Source: CAWJLE01 sp963843645
GTDB taxonomy: Bacteria; Chloroflexota; Anaerolineae; DAOTYC01
DNA length: 64,000 bases
Direction of reading: 5' to 3'
Assembly (NCBI GenBank): GCA_963843645.1
Contig: CAWJLE010000003.1
Location: 1,116,001 to 1,180,000, forward strand
Below, in pieces: positions 9,096-18,166 of this stretch; position 1 is the first letter of the stretch; every line of letters starts with the position of its first letter. Both the position numbers and the translations under genes were made by a program. The notes below the pieces were generated by a model, which saw nothing but the letters and a program-made list of their open reading frames with translations, was not told the origin of the DNA and did not search any database.

Positions 9096-10191
9096 TCACC
9101 GCCGGTAGGCCGGCGTGTAGAACGGCCGCTTCACGATCACTGCCCGTTTCGGCTCATCGCGGATCAGGATCTCCAGCTCTCCATCCAGCTTGGCCTGGGC
9201 CGCGGGAACCAACGCCATCCCAACGTATCGCTTCGGTGTCGGCGCAAACATGCCCGAAGTCACCTCGCCGACCTCGACGCCCTCAATCGAAGACTTCGTA
9301 CGTATGTCGAGGCACGCCCTTATCGACCATCTCGAAGCCCACCACCTTGTAATCGGGACCCTCGAGCTTCTCCTTCAGCAGCGCCTCGCGGCCGATGAAG
9401 TTAGGCTTATCCAGGCTGACGCCGAAACCCAGGCCAGCCGAGATCGGGGAGATGTCCGGGCCGATCTCCTGCCCATACAATGGCATGCATGCCTCGAAGC
9501 GCAGCGAATCGCGCGCGGCCAGCCCAATCGGAAGCAGCCCCTGCGGCTGGCCCTCCGCCATGATGGCATCCCAGATCTGCGTCGCCTTGTCCGCCGGGAA
9601 GAACAACTCGAAGCCGTCCTCACCGGTATAGCCGCCACGCGTGATCAGCGTCGGCACACCCGTCAGCTTTCCATCGTACGCGGTGTGGAACTTCATCTTG
9701 GACAGGTCCACGTCCGACACCGGCTGCAGAATCTTCTCGGCGAGCGGTCCTTGCAGCGCCAGCATGTACGTCTCTTCGGAAACGTTGCGCACCGTCACGT
9801 CGAACCCGTGAGTGTGCGCCTGGAACCACGTCGCGTCCTTGGCCGTGTTCGAGGCATTGATCGCGACAAAATACCGGTCCGGCAGGCGATACACGAACAG
9901 ATCATCCACCACGCCGCCGTCCGCGTAGCAGGCAAGCCCGTAGTGTGCTTCGTGCATCACCATCTTGGAGACATCGTACGTCACCACGTAGTTCAGGTAA
10001 GCCACGGCGTCCGGTCCGGTGACCACGAGCTGCCCCATGTGGTCGATGTCAAATAGCCCGGCCTTCGTACGAACCGTAGTGTGTTCGACGATGGGCCCGG
10101 TCGGATACTGCACGGGTAGCTCCCATCCGGCGAACTCCACCATTCGTCCCTTGAGCGCAATATGTCGATCGTACAGACGTGTCTTCGGCAT
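9096..10191 (-). pseudogene. gcvT: Aminomethyltransferase GcvT, single-base frameshift near the C-terminus
   Basis: The T-protein transfers the methylene group from aminomethyl-lipoyl GcvH to tetrahydrofolate. The frame opened at 10191 (MPKTRLYDRHIALKG; GGAGGG 3-4 nt upstream) runs to a stop at 9283. The family sequence continues in the next frame as EGVEVGEVTSGMFAPTPKRY and ends in FYTPAYRR at 9096. The span is 1,096 nt, which is 365 codons plus one base, so one extra base near 9284-9290 explains it. Restoring frame gives 364 residues, the normal length. Folate-binding segments such as YTGEDGFELFF are intact before the shift. The missing part is the C-terminal barrel, so a true shift would probably impair function. 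Sequencing error is likely because the other operon genes are intact. Confidence 0.85.
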
Positions 10192-10234
10192 GTTCCCTCC
10201 CTCCGTTCTGGTAAGTTGGATTGCCGTCCGTCGA

Positions 10235-10284
10235 CAAAACAAAAACAGGGCGTGCACGGGAATACACTCCCTTGCACACCCTGT
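10235..10284 (-). terminator. Intrinsic terminator / expression platform of the gcv riboswitch
   Basis: A stem of about 17 bp (10245-10262 with 10267-10284) is followed on the minus strand by TTTTTGTTTTG. It lies between the second glycine aptamer and gcvT, so the switch probably works by transcription termination. Confidence 0.85.
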
Positions 10285-10287
10285 CGT

Positions 10288-10490
10288 CAAACCTGAGAGA
10301 TTCGCCCACTTGCGCCGTCAGTCGTCGCCCGCGCAAGAAGGTTTTGCCCCTTCGGCGTCGGCTGAGAGCCGACTTTCCAGGATGGCCCCCGGTCAGCGGT
10401 CCGCTTTACCTGAGAGATTCGCCCTGGGCTGGGAAACCGCCCCGCGCTTGCCCCTTCGGTGCCTCGTGACGAGGACTCTTCCACCGACCT
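10288..10490 (-). promoter_or_regulatory. Tandem glycine riboswitch (two aptamers)
   Basis: On the minus strand two consecutive aptamers are readable. Each has the conserved block ACCGAAGGGGCAA or GCCGAAGGGGCAA and then GGGCGAATCTCTCAGGT. Aptamer I lies at about 10405-10490 and aptamer II at about 10288-10385, joined by a short linker. Aptamer I begins with GGAAGAGTC. This matches the tandem glycine riboswitch that controls gcvT operons in many bacteria, where glycine usually turns expression on. The terminator directly downstream supports transcriptional control. The boundaries are approximate. Confidence 0.95.
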
Positions 10491-10548
10491 TCGTCCAGCT
10501 ATTCGACTACGGCTGGTGTTTCAACGATACATCACACGCGACGACGTC

Positions 10549-10577
10549 ACTATATCACGAAAGGAGGCCCCTGTCAA
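10549..10577 (-). promoter_or_regulatory. Sigma-70-type promoter of the gcv operon
   Basis: On the minus strand TTGACA (10577-10572), a 17-bp spacer and TATAGT (10554-10549) form a near-consensus promoter. Transcription would start near 10542, giving a leader of about 350 nt that contains the whole riboswitch. Confidence 0.85.
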
Positions 10578-10602
10578 GCAAGGTTGCGTTTGGTCTCCCC
10601 AT

Positions 10603-10631
10603 TTGACGCGGAACCCTGATGCTCATAGAAT
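10603..10631 (+). promoter_or_regulatory. Promoter of the 10.6 kb glycosyltransferase gene
   Basis: TTGACG (10603-10608), 17 bp, TAGAAT (10626-10631). The start point near 10638 is only about 5 nt before the proposed TTG start codon, so the message would be almost leaderless. Confidence 0.65.
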
Positions 10632-10642
10632 AGTGGGACCGA

Positions 10643-12911
10643 TTGCCCACCCCACGCAGAGGGTCAAATGCCGCAGAGTCCGGCAGTCTCCAACCGACTA
10701 CGCTCCCCCTGATCGCTCTCGCCATCTTCATCATTGCTCTGGCGTTCTGGTTTCCGCAGACGAAGGACTCTTACGGCTATGGTACGTGGAACGATGCCTC
10801 ACGTTTGGCCACTGTCGAGTCTCTGATCCACCGCCACACGTGGCAAATCGACGACTCCCCCTATCTCCAATGGACCGGGGACAAGCTCTTCCTGCAGGGT
10901 CATTGGTATTCGACCAAGCCGCCTCTGCTGCAGCTGTTGACTGCCGGAGTGTATCACGCGCACCTGGCCGTTGGTCGGGGACCGATTCACCACCGACGAG
11001 GCCGGCCTCAGCTATCGTTGGACCACCCTGATATCCGACGGAATCCCCTCCGCGCTGATGTTGGCCCTGCTCTTCCTCTGCGTGTTGCGGCTGACCGGCT
11101 CCCATCAGCGCGCGCTGCTCGACGACGGGGTTACTGGCCGTGAGCACCATGATCTGGCCATACAGCCTGGTGCTCAACAACCACGTGCCCGCCGCGGCCA
11201 GTCCTGGTCGCCAGCTTCTGGTTCATTCTCAGAGCGCGCGATCACCACACCTACTTGAATCTCGCTTTGGCCGGAATAACCGCGGCCGCGGGCGCCAGCT
11301 TCGATTTGTCCGCCGGCTTCATGGGCCTGGCCCTCTTCGCCGTGGTCGTACTCCAGCACAAGCAGCGCGCGCTGCCATTCGTTATCGGCGCTTGCTTGCC
11401 TGTCGTCGCCACCGCCGTCTGTGACCTGCAGATCACGGGCAGCGTCCTGCCGCCGTATTTTGCGAGTGAGGGCTACCGCTTCGCGGGCTCGAACTGGGGC
11501 GCGACTGTCGCGGCGTTGCGCGGACCAGACAACGTCCTCCTGTACGCCTTTCGCTCTCTCGTGGGGGACCGCGGACTCCTGTCTCATTGCCCGCTGGTGC
11601 TGTGGGCCTTTGGCGGACTGACCCTGCTGCTTCTCCGGTCGCAAGTGGCCCTTTCGTCGCGAGGCAGCCCTGCTGGCGGCCGGCGCCCTGGCTCAGACGG
11701 CATACATCCTTCTGTCGACAGATAACTTCGGGGGGCGCGCCTATGGGTCGCGATGGTTCATCGTCTGGATTCCCCTGCTGTTTTGTTTCTTGCCGCTCAG
11801 CTGGGTCCGCGCCCGAACGGTGTGGTCGCGGCTCAATTTCGCCTTGCTCGGGGTCGCGGTTCTCCTATCGACCGGCTCCGCGCTCCAGGGCGTCTACTAT
11901 ACCTGGGCCGACAGCCAGCCACTCGTATACCTGAAATCGAGTCCGACTCCACCTTTCGTTGGCGTCGAGCTCGGCTGTCCATCCGGTGTGTCGCTTCGCC
12001 GGTGCGTGACGTGTCCCCGTTGGGACTTCAACGGCGCCGGCCCACGATACGGAACCCCGAAGGTTGAGCATTCCCTGAACGCCAACTTCGGCGACGAGTT
12101 GATGCTCCTGGGGTACGATCTTCCCTCGCGTCGAGTCCAGGCCGGTGAGGCATTGCCCATCACCCTCTACTGGCAGAGCCTGCATCGGACCGAGCGCAGC
12201 TACGTCCTGTTTAGCCGGCTGCTGGACTCATCTGCGACGAAGCGGGGCGGCCTCGACCGGAGACCTGCCGGCACCAACACTGCTTGCTGGGAAGCAGGCG
12301 AAGTCGTCGAGGATCACTTCGAGGTCCCCGCGTACGCACAAGCCGGCCCGGGCGTCTACACGCTGCAGCTTGGACTCTACACCGGCCCCGCAGCCACGGC
12401 GCACTACGTGCCGCTCGTGCGCGACGGTCACCCTCTGGACGAAGCCCAGGTCACGATCGGGCCGATCAAGGTCACCGGCGCGCCGGCCGGAACTACCCTG
12501 ACCTCCGCAGCGCCGCAGCACGTTGTCGGCGCGAACCTGGGTCCGGTGATCAGGCTCGTCGGCTACGATCTGGAGCAGTCTGCGCACACAGCATCCCTCG
12601 TGCTCTACTGGACCAGCGTCGCCCCCACGGATGTCGACTACACCGCTTTCGTTCATCTCACGGCTGCTGATGGTCAGCTAGCCGCGCAGGTCGATGGCCC
12701 ACCCGCGCAGGGTGCCTACCCGACCTCTCTCTGGGAGCCGGGCGAAATCATCCCGGATCGGCTCAGCCTGCCCCTGGCAGGAACCCTGCCCGCCGGCCGC
12801 TACGATCTGGCCGTCGGACTGTACGACCTGGCCACCGGCACGCGCCTGGACGTCACCGGCTCGTCCGACAATGCCATCCACCTGCGGCCGGTCACCATCG
12901 AGCCCCGCTGA
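10643..12911 (+). pseudogene. Membrane glycosyltransferase-like protein broken by several frameshifts
   Basis: One protein of about 755 residues continues through different frames, with shifts near 10968, 11125, 11197 and 11640. The order of readable pieces is: an N-terminal helix and a periplasmic-loop-like segment (QTKDSYGYGTWNDASRLATVE; HWYSTKPPLLQLLTAGVY), then several hydrophobic helices (IPSALMLALLFLCVL; STMIWPYSLVLNNH; FMGLALFAVVVLQ). An intact 373-residue C-terminal part (from 11790) follows with two related beta-domains, seen as LMLLGYDLPSRRVQAGEALPITLYW and IRLVGYDLEQ...ASLVLYW. The STKPPLL segment and topology resemble GT39-like dolichyl-phosphate mannosyltransferase-type proteins. 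No stops occur in the continuing frame between shifts, so the damage is recent or artefactual. Confidence 0.7.
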
Positions 12912-12934
12912 ACATCTTTCGTCGATAGCGGCGC

Positions 12935-12963
12935 TTGACAGCGCGTATCTCCTATGTTACACT
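12935..12963 (+). promoter_or_regulatory. Promoter of the ABC-F leader and gene
   Basis: TTGACA (12935-12940), a 17-bp spacer and TACACT (12958-12963). Transcription would begin near 12970, about 20 nt before the leader-peptide start codon. Confidence 0.8.
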
Positions 12964-12990
12964 ATACTTATTCTGATGGGAGGTGACACG

Positions 12991-13050
12991 ATGCGCAACC
13001 TGATTCTGGTTAGCTTCGGCGTTCAACGCGCATTGTGTCGTTCGCACTAA
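12991..13050 (+). CDS. 19-residue leader peptide upstream of the ABC-F gene
   Basis: A short reading frame encodes MRNLILVSFGVQRALCRSH. GGGAGGTGA ends 4 nt before its ATG, one of the best ribosome-binding sites in the window. It lies between a strong promoter and a strong intrinsic terminator that precede an ABC-F ATPase gene. Leader peptides in this position commonly regulate ABC-F and other ribosome-protection genes by drug-dependent stalling. The last codons include CGCGCA (13027-13032), which is complementary to TGCGCG (13085-13090) in the 5' arm of the terminator, so ribosome position could change terminator folding. No one amino acid is enriched, which argues against amino-acid attenuation. 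Confidence 0.7.
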   Translation: MRNLILVSFGVQRALCRSH

Positions 13051-13075
13051 CCGTCGTACGATTCTCGACCCCGTC

Positions 13076-13115
13076 AGCCGTGGGTGCGCGTAGCGCCCAC
13101 GGCTTTTTCATTTTT
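13076..13115 (+). terminator. Attenuator terminator between the leader peptide and the ABC-F gene
   Basis: A GC-rich stem (13076-13089 with 13093-13104, 3-nt loop) is followed by TTTTCATTTTT. The 5'-arm sequence GCCGTGGGTG (13078-13087) is repeated at 13131-13140 just downstream, so an alternative pairing with the 3' arm is possible. Confidence 0.85.
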
Positions 13116-13209
13116 CCACACACCGCCTCCGCCGTGGGTGCTTCGTCCCTGTTTCGCCGATGTGGTCTCGTAGGCCAGGCCTGTGCCCGGCGGCAGGAGG
13201 TCCACCTGT

Positions 13210-14871
13210 ATGCTTCAAGTCAGCAACCTCTCAAAATCCTTCGGCGATAACCTGATCTTCGCGCGGGTATCGTTCGTGATCAATTCCGGCGAGCGCATCG
13301 GCCTGATCGGCCCGAACGGCTGCGGCAAGACCACCCTGCTGCGCGTCATCACCGGGCAGATCTCACCTGACGAGGGTAGCGTCTCGCTCACGCCGGCGGA
13401 GGTCCGAGTCGGTTACCTGGCCCAGGGCCTGGAACACGGCCCCGACCAGGTGGTCGGCGACCTGCTGGACCCCACGCGCGCCGCCGAGAAGCAGATCGCC
13501 GAGTTGACGTCACGGATGTCCACGGCTCACGACCATGAGCTGCCGGCAGTGCTGGCCGAGTACGAGCGCGCCCTCCAGTTCCTGCGGGAACAGCCGCTGC
13601 CGTCCGAAACCTGGCTCAAGCGGCTGTACTCCGGCCTGCTCGGCGACCTGACGTCCGAGACGCCCGTGGCAACCCTCAGCGGCGGCCAGAAGACGCGCCT
13701 GGGCCTGGCTCGCCTGCTGGCTTCCAGGCCCGATCTGCTCCTCCTCGACGAGCCCACGAATCATCTCGACACCGAAGCGCTCGAATGGCTCGAAGGCTTT
13801 CTGTCGCGCTATCCCGGAGCGGTCCTCATCGTCTCGCACGACCGCGCCTTCCTCAACGGCACCGTCAGCGCCATCCTGGAGCTGGATCCGCTCGCGCATA
13901 CCGTGGTTCGCTACGACGGTGACTACGACGCCTTCGTCGACGCCAAACAGCGTGCTCGCGACCGTCACTGGACGGCTTATCAGGATCAGCAAGAGTTCAT
14001 CGCCCGCCTGGAATCCAATCTGGCCGACCAGAAGACCTACGCGCGCTCCATCGAGCAGGGGACCATCGACTTCGCACCGCGCAAGATCGCCAAGGGCATC
14101 GCCCGTCGCGCCATCGTGCAGCAGCGCCGCATCCAGCGGCTGCTCGATTCCGAGCAGCGAGTCGACAAGCCGGAACGCTCCTGGGAGATGAAGCTGGATT
14201 TCGGCCCGTCGCCGGAGACAGGCCGCGACGTCCTGCACCTGGAGAACCTGGCCGTCGGCTATGGCGATCATCGATTGCTGCGCGACGTCAATCTGACGCT
14301 GCGTGCCGGAGAGCGGCGCGCGCTCGTCGGCGCCAACGGCTCAGGCAAAACGACGCTGGCGCGCACGATCGAGGGCGAGCTGCCGCCGCTGAGCGGCCGG
14401 GTGCGGCTGGGCGCGAACGTCCGGCTGGGCTACTACGCACAGGAACAGGAGAGCCTGGACCCCGAGACCACGGCCTATACTGCGATCCGCGCAGTGGCGC
14501 CACTCGACGAGACAGAAGCCCGTTCCTTCCTACACTACTTCCTGTTCACCGCGGATGACGTTTTCACGCCGGTGGGCAAGCTCAGTTTTGGCGAGCGCGC
14601 CCGGCTGACGCTGGCCCAACTGGTCGCCCAGGGCTGCAACTTCCTCTTGCTCGACGAGCCGATCAACCATTTGGACATCCCTTCGCGGCACCGCTTCGAG
14701 CAAGCCATCGCCGCCTTCCACGGCACCGTTCTCGCCATCGTTCACGACCGATTCTTCATCGACCGCTACGCCACCGGTCTGTGGGCGGTCGAGGACGGCA
14801 CGGTTCGCTCGTACGTCGATCGCGCCGACCTGCGTCGCGCCCGCGCAACTTTACCAGCGGATGAGCGTTAA
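13210..14871 (+). CDS. ABC-F family ATP-binding cassette protein
   Basis: This is a 553-residue soluble protein with two ATPase domains and no membrane segments. Domain 1 has Walker A GPNGCGKT (34-41), signature LSGGQKTRLGLARLL and Walker B LLLLDEPTNHLD. Domain 2 has GANGSGKT, LSFGERARLTLAQL and LLLDEPINHLD. A charged inter-domain linker (about 235-330) is typical of ABC-F proteins, which act in the ribosomal E site as translation factors or antibiotic-resistance proteins. The ATG at 13210 is chosen for the cassette start MLQVSNLSKSFG and the upstream AGGAGG. Control by a leader peptide and terminator suggests an inducible, resistance-type role, but this is inferred. Confidence 0.92.
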   Translation: MLQVSNLSKSFGDNLIFARVSFVINSGERIGLIGPNGCGKTTLLRVITGQISPDEGSVSLTPAEVRVGYLAQGLEHGPDQVVGDLLDPTRAAEKQIAELTSRMSTAHDHELPAVLAEYERALQFLREQPLPSETWLKRLYSGLLGDLTSETPVATLSGGQKTRLGLARLLASRPDLLLLDEPTNHLDTEALEWLEGFLSRYPGAVLIVSHDRAFLNGTVSAILELDPLAHTVVRYDGDYDAFVDAKQRARDRHWTAYQDQQEFIARLESNLADQKTYARSIEQGTIDFAPRKIAKGIARRAIVQQRRIQRLLDSEQRVDKPERSWEMKLDFGPSPETGRDVLHLENLAVGYGDHRLLRDVNLTLRAGERRALVGANGSGKTTLARTIEGELPPLSGRVRLGANVRLGYYAQEQESLDPETTAYTAIRAVAPLDETEARSFLHYFLFTADDVFTPVGKLSFGERARLTLAQLVAQGCNFLLLDEPINHLDIPSRHRFEQAIAAFHGTVLAIVHDRFFIDRYATGLWAVEDGTVRSYVDRADLRRARATLPADER

Positions 14872-15212
14872 AGCCTGTGGAGGCAGTGGTCCAAAAATCC
14901 GTGAGACTCCGGAGGACTGACTGGCCCAATTTAGGGATTCTTTCGTCGCCATGGTATAATTCACACTTACGGTTTTGGCTGAGGCCAGACCAATTCGTCA
15001 CCAGAGATTCAGCGTACGGCCAATCTCGAGCCGGCTCCCGACACTTCGCGACACGTCAGGGCCAACGTCCCCGGCCGATACGCCCAATCGACCGACAAAG
15101 ACCGATCGTTCGATCTCTCGAGCTCGCTCTCGATGGCTCTCGAGTTACTCTGATAACTAATTGGCATGACCCAGCCGCTTGAAAAAATCATTCAAGGGGA
15201 CTGGAGATCAAT
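14872..15212 (+). other. Intergenic region with a TATAAT box
   Basis: No gene is visible in these 341 bases. A TATAAT sits at 14955-14960 with only a weak -35, so a plsY promoter with a leader of about 250 nt is possible. Repeated CTCGAG-containing words occur at 15110-15150. I see no recognised RNA family. Confidence 0.4.
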
Positions 15213-15836
15213 TTGCATACTGTATTTGGCTACCTGATTGTGATTCTCGCTGCCTACGTCGTGGGTTCTTTTCCCAGTGGTTACGTTTTCGCCCGGCTGT
15301 GGGGGCGTGACATCCGTCAAGAAGGCAGTGGCCGCACGGGTATGAGTAACGTGCTGCGCTCTGTCGGCGTCGTTCCTGCCCTGCTCACGATCATCAGCGA
15401 TACGACAAAGGGCATGATTGCGGTGGCGATTGCCACCGTCGTCGTCGGCTCTCCGGCCGCTCAGGCCCTGGCCGGGCTGGCGGCTGTCGTCGGCCACGAC
15501 TACTCGCTCTTCCTCAAGGGCGGCGGACGTGGCGTCGCGACCTCGCTGGCCGCACTGGCGTCCTTTGCCCTGGCGCCGGCAGCCGTCGTTTGGGGCGCAT
15601 TCCTCGTCGTCCTGCTGATCAGCGAATACGCCAGCCTGGCATCGCTCAGCTCGGCGCTGGTCATGCCGCTCGCACTGGGGGCATGGATCGTGTTCGACCA
15701 CGGTTCGCCCTGGTACATCATCTACGGTATCGGCGCCTGTGCGCTGATCTTCTTCCTGCACCGCGATAACATCGATCGGCTGCGCAGCGGCCGCGAGCGC
15801 AAGGTTGGCGATAAGGCTCAGCCGGTTTCCAGCTGA
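15213..15836 (+). CDS. plsY: Glycerol-3-phosphate acyltransferase PlsY
   Basis: This is a 207-residue inner-membrane acyltransferase that transfers an acyl group from acyl-phosphate to glycerol-3-phosphate, the first step of phospholipid synthesis. Conserved blocks are GSFPSGYVFARLWGRDIR near the N-terminus, the SGRTGMSNVLR block (the usual version reads GSGNIGATNVLR-like), and VGHDYSLFLKGGGRGVATSLAA. About five helices are present. The start is TTG, with GGAG 7 nt upstream; no ATG is suitably placed. The length is normal for PlsY. Confidence 0.9.
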   Translation: MHTVFGYLIVILAAYVVGSFPSGYVFARLWGRDIRQEGSGRTGMSNVLRSVGVVPALLTIISDTTKGMIAVAIATVVVGSPAAQALAGLAAVVGHDYSLFLKGGGRGVATSLAALASFALAPAAVVWGAFLVVLLISEYASLASLSSALVMPLALGAWIVFDHGSPWYIIYGIGACALIFFLHRDNIDRLRSGRERKVGDKAQPVSS

Positions 15837-15913
15837 TCGGCGCTTTCCAATCATGGTTGTCCCCGGCGACCGGCCTTCAGGGTGCCGTCATCGCGTCCAA
15901 TGTTTCGCGGGGA

Positions 15914-15989
15914 ACCTGAGAGTCGATGCGAACGCAGCCGACCGTGAGAATGGGATTCTCAGGGGGAGCTTCCGCATCGGCTCTCAGGT
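15914..15989. other. Nested inverted repeat (structured element) before the glycosidase gene
   Basis: Outer arms of 17 nt (15914-15930 and 15973-15989) match at 16 of 17 positions. Inside is a second perfect 7-bp hairpin with a GGG loop (15945-15961). There is no T-run, so it is not a usual terminator. It may be a folded 5' leader element or the remains of a repeat. Confidence 0.5.
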
Positions 15990-16053
15990 CCGATGCTTGA
16001 ATCACCCAAGTCAGTATCCTCGGAAGCAATCCGAACCACCGGAGCTTGATCCC

Positions 16054-17781
16054 ATGCACGTTCTGCCCGCTAACCGACCGTCGTTGCCGTGGCGGTGGGC
16101 CCTCGCCGTGTGCCTGGCCGCCGCAGGCGTCCTCGCCATGTCGTGGCCGGCAGCGCCGCGGACCACACTGGCTGCGCCGCCGATCTTCCGGGCCGACGAA
16201 CTCGCGCCCGGCAGGCAGACCACCTGGCAGCTTCCGGATTCGCCGCAGATCGAGGCCATGACCTCCACCATCATCACCGTCCTGAACGGCTGCCAGATCG
16301 ACTTCACCGGCGCCTACGGCGACCCCGTGCAGGGCTTCGTGCCCGGCAAAGACTATCCCATGATTTTCGTGCGCGACACGTCGACCCTGATGTCGATGGC
16401 CGCGTATTTCTATCCCGCAGCCCGCCTCGCGAGTCCCATCGAGGAATTCCTGCGCCGCCAGTACGACGCCGACACGGTCTCCACGGAGGATGGCTGGGCC
16501 GCCGGTTCGGGCGCCATCAGCGCCGTCATCGCCCCGGACGGCCACATCGACAAGGCGACCGCCGTCTCCGATGAGGAGACGCACCTCATTCACGCGGCTT
16601 ACGTCTACTTCAAGGTGGCCGGCGGAGAGGCCTGGCTGCAGACGGCCCTTCGCGACCGGCGCGTGATCGACCGACTGAACGCCGCCCTCGATTGGCTGTA
16701 CGCCCATCGCCTCGACGCCGGCACCGGGCTGATCGAGCGCGCGCACACGACTGACTGGGGCGACGTCAAGCTGGAGCCCGCCCCAAACCCAACCGACATC
16801 GATCCCGAGCGCGACGTCTGGACCGCATCCATCTACGACCAGGCGCTGACCTATCGTGCGGCGCGTGAGCTGGTCGAGATGAACCACGCAGTCGGCGATG
16901 ACGCACGGGCCGTGGCCTGGCAGACCCAGGCTGAGACTCTGCGACAGCGTACCGAGCGACTCTTGTGGGAACCTGAAGAAGGGATGTACGCCACACATCT
17001 GCACCTCACCCCGTTGCGTCACCCCTTCGCCGAGGGCGCCATGGTCAGCATCGCCAATGCCGTGGCCGTGCGTTGCGGCCTCACCGACAACCCGCAGGCG
17101 CGCCTGATCTTCGACCAGCTCGAGCAGGCGCGGCAGGCCGCGGGCGCGAGCAAACCCGGCGTCGTCCTCTATCCGCCGTATCCCGCCGGAACGTTCGCCG
17201 AGCCGCGCATGGGCCCCGGGCAATATCAGAACGGTGCGCTCTGGGATTGGTGGGCCGGCTGGCAGGTATTGGGCGAGTTCGAGTCCGGCCTGTCCACCGC
17301 GGCCCGCATCCATCTCGCTCAAATCGCCGCGGATTGGGCCACGCACCCAGGCCGGGTCTACGAGTGGCAGAGCATCGGCGACAACAGCGGCCACGGTCCG
17401 GCGGACTACGCCGGCGCCGCCGCCACCGTGGGCGAATCGGTCGTCGCTGGCCTCTTCGGCGTGACCCTCGACCTCGACGGCGTGACGTTGCAGCCTCGCT
17501 TGGGCGAGCAGCCCGGCTTCATTCGCGTCTATCAGCCCGCCGCAGATCGCTACGCCGCGTATCGTTACACCCCTCAGCCCGGTGCGCTTTATGTCGACTA
17601 CGGCTCGAATGCGTCCAGTGTTCTGCTGAGCATCTTGCTGCCGGCAGCCCAGGACGCGGGCGACGTTCGGCTCGATGAACAGCCTGTCATCCATACCGTG
17701 CAGTCCCTCGGCCCCGAGCGCTACGTCCAGGTCGCTGTCCCCTCCGGCATCCACCGCCTGACAGTGGTGCTGCGTCCGTGA
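16054..17781 (+). CDS. Exported six-hairpin glycosidase-like protein
   Basis: This is a 575-residue protein. It begins with an N-terminal signal or anchor (WRWALAVCLAAAGVLAMSW) and is followed by helical repeats of the (alpha/alpha)6 type. Supporting segments are YPMIFVRDTSTLM, ALDWLYAHRLDAGTGLIERAH, WTASIYDQALTYRAARELV, GQYQNGALWDWWAGW and a C-terminal beta-sandwich-like tail. This architecture is found in glycoside hydrolases such as GH15, GH63 and GH78, so it likely acts on an external glycan. The exact family cannot be fixed by eye. The ATG at 16054 is chosen because GGAG precedes it and the signal peptide follows. Confidence 0.65.
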   Translation: MHVLPANRPSLPWRWALAVCLAAAGVLAMSWPAAPRTTLAAPPIFRADELAPGRQTTWQLPDSPQIEAMTSTIITVLNGCQIDFTGAYGDPVQGFVPGKDYPMIFVRDTSTLMSMAAYFYPAARLASPIEEFLRRQYDADTVSTEDGWAAGSGAISAVIAPDGHIDKATAVSDEETHLIHAAYVYFKVAGGEAWLQTALRDRRVIDRLNAALDWLYAHRLDAGTGLIERAHTTDWGDVKLEPAPNPTDIDPERDVWTASIYDQALTYRAARELVEMNHAVGDDARAVAWQTQAETLRQRTERLLWEPEEGMYATHLHLTPLRHPFAEGAMVSIANAVAVRCGLTDNPQARLIFDQLEQARQAAGASKPGVVLYPPYPAGTFAEPRMGPGQYQNGALWDWWAGWQVLGEFESGLSTAARIHLAQIAADWATHPGRVYEWQSIGDNSGHGPADYAGAAATVGESVVAGLFGVTLDLDGVTLQPRLGEQPGFIRVYQPAADRYAAYRYTPQPGALYVDYGSNASSVLLSILLPAAQDAGDVRLDEQPVIHTVQSLGPERYVQVAVPSGIHRLTVVLRP

Positions 17782-17797
17782 CAGGAATTGCGCAGGC

Positions 17798-18056
17798 GGA
17801 ACACGGAAGGTGGAACCGCGAATGGAACCGCTGATGGACACAGATAGACACAGATAACGACAGACAAAGACAGTGAAGAACAGCCCGACGAAGAAGGTCG
17901 ACGTGAGTTGGCTCCGCTATCCAACTCTCCGACCCAGTGTCGTTCTCCGAATCCTCTTATCACCGTGGTTTCAGTCTCTATCTGTTTTTTGTTTTTGTTT
18001 GTCTTTGTCTGTGTTTATCTGCGTCTATCCGCGGTTCCACGTACCGTGTTCTACCT
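17798..18056. repeat. Imperfect long inverted repeat with ACACAGA/ACAAAGA words
   Basis: The left arm (17798-17873) contains GAACACGG, GTGGAACCGCG, GACACAGATA, ACACAGATAA and AGACAAAGACA in order. The reverse complement of 18000-18056 contains the same words in the same order. The arms are about 60-75 bp and are separated by about 125 bp. Similar word-like intergenic palindromes are common in many metagenome-derived genomes, so this may be a dispersed MITE-like repeat. Confidence 0.55.
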
Positions 18057-18072
18057 GCCTGCCAAAGGTCGT

Positions 18073-18101
18073 TTGACAAGCCCTTCCTAACGTTCTATAA
18101 T
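18073..18101 (+). promoter_or_regulatory. Consensus promoter of efp
   Basis: TTGACA (18073-18078), exactly 17 bp, TATAAT (18096-18101): a full consensus. The leader carries a 7-bp hairpin (18109-18127). Confidence 0.9.
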
Positions 18102-18166
18102 GAAATCAGCTTCCCGGGTCGGGAAGCAATCTGTGTGTCTTGCAACACGCGAGGAGGATCACATCC

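Noticed and set aside
15877..17841. 654-codon minus-strand frame over the glycosidase
   Set aside because: Antisense shadow in GC-rich DNA; the plus-strand frame has the signal peptide and family motifs.
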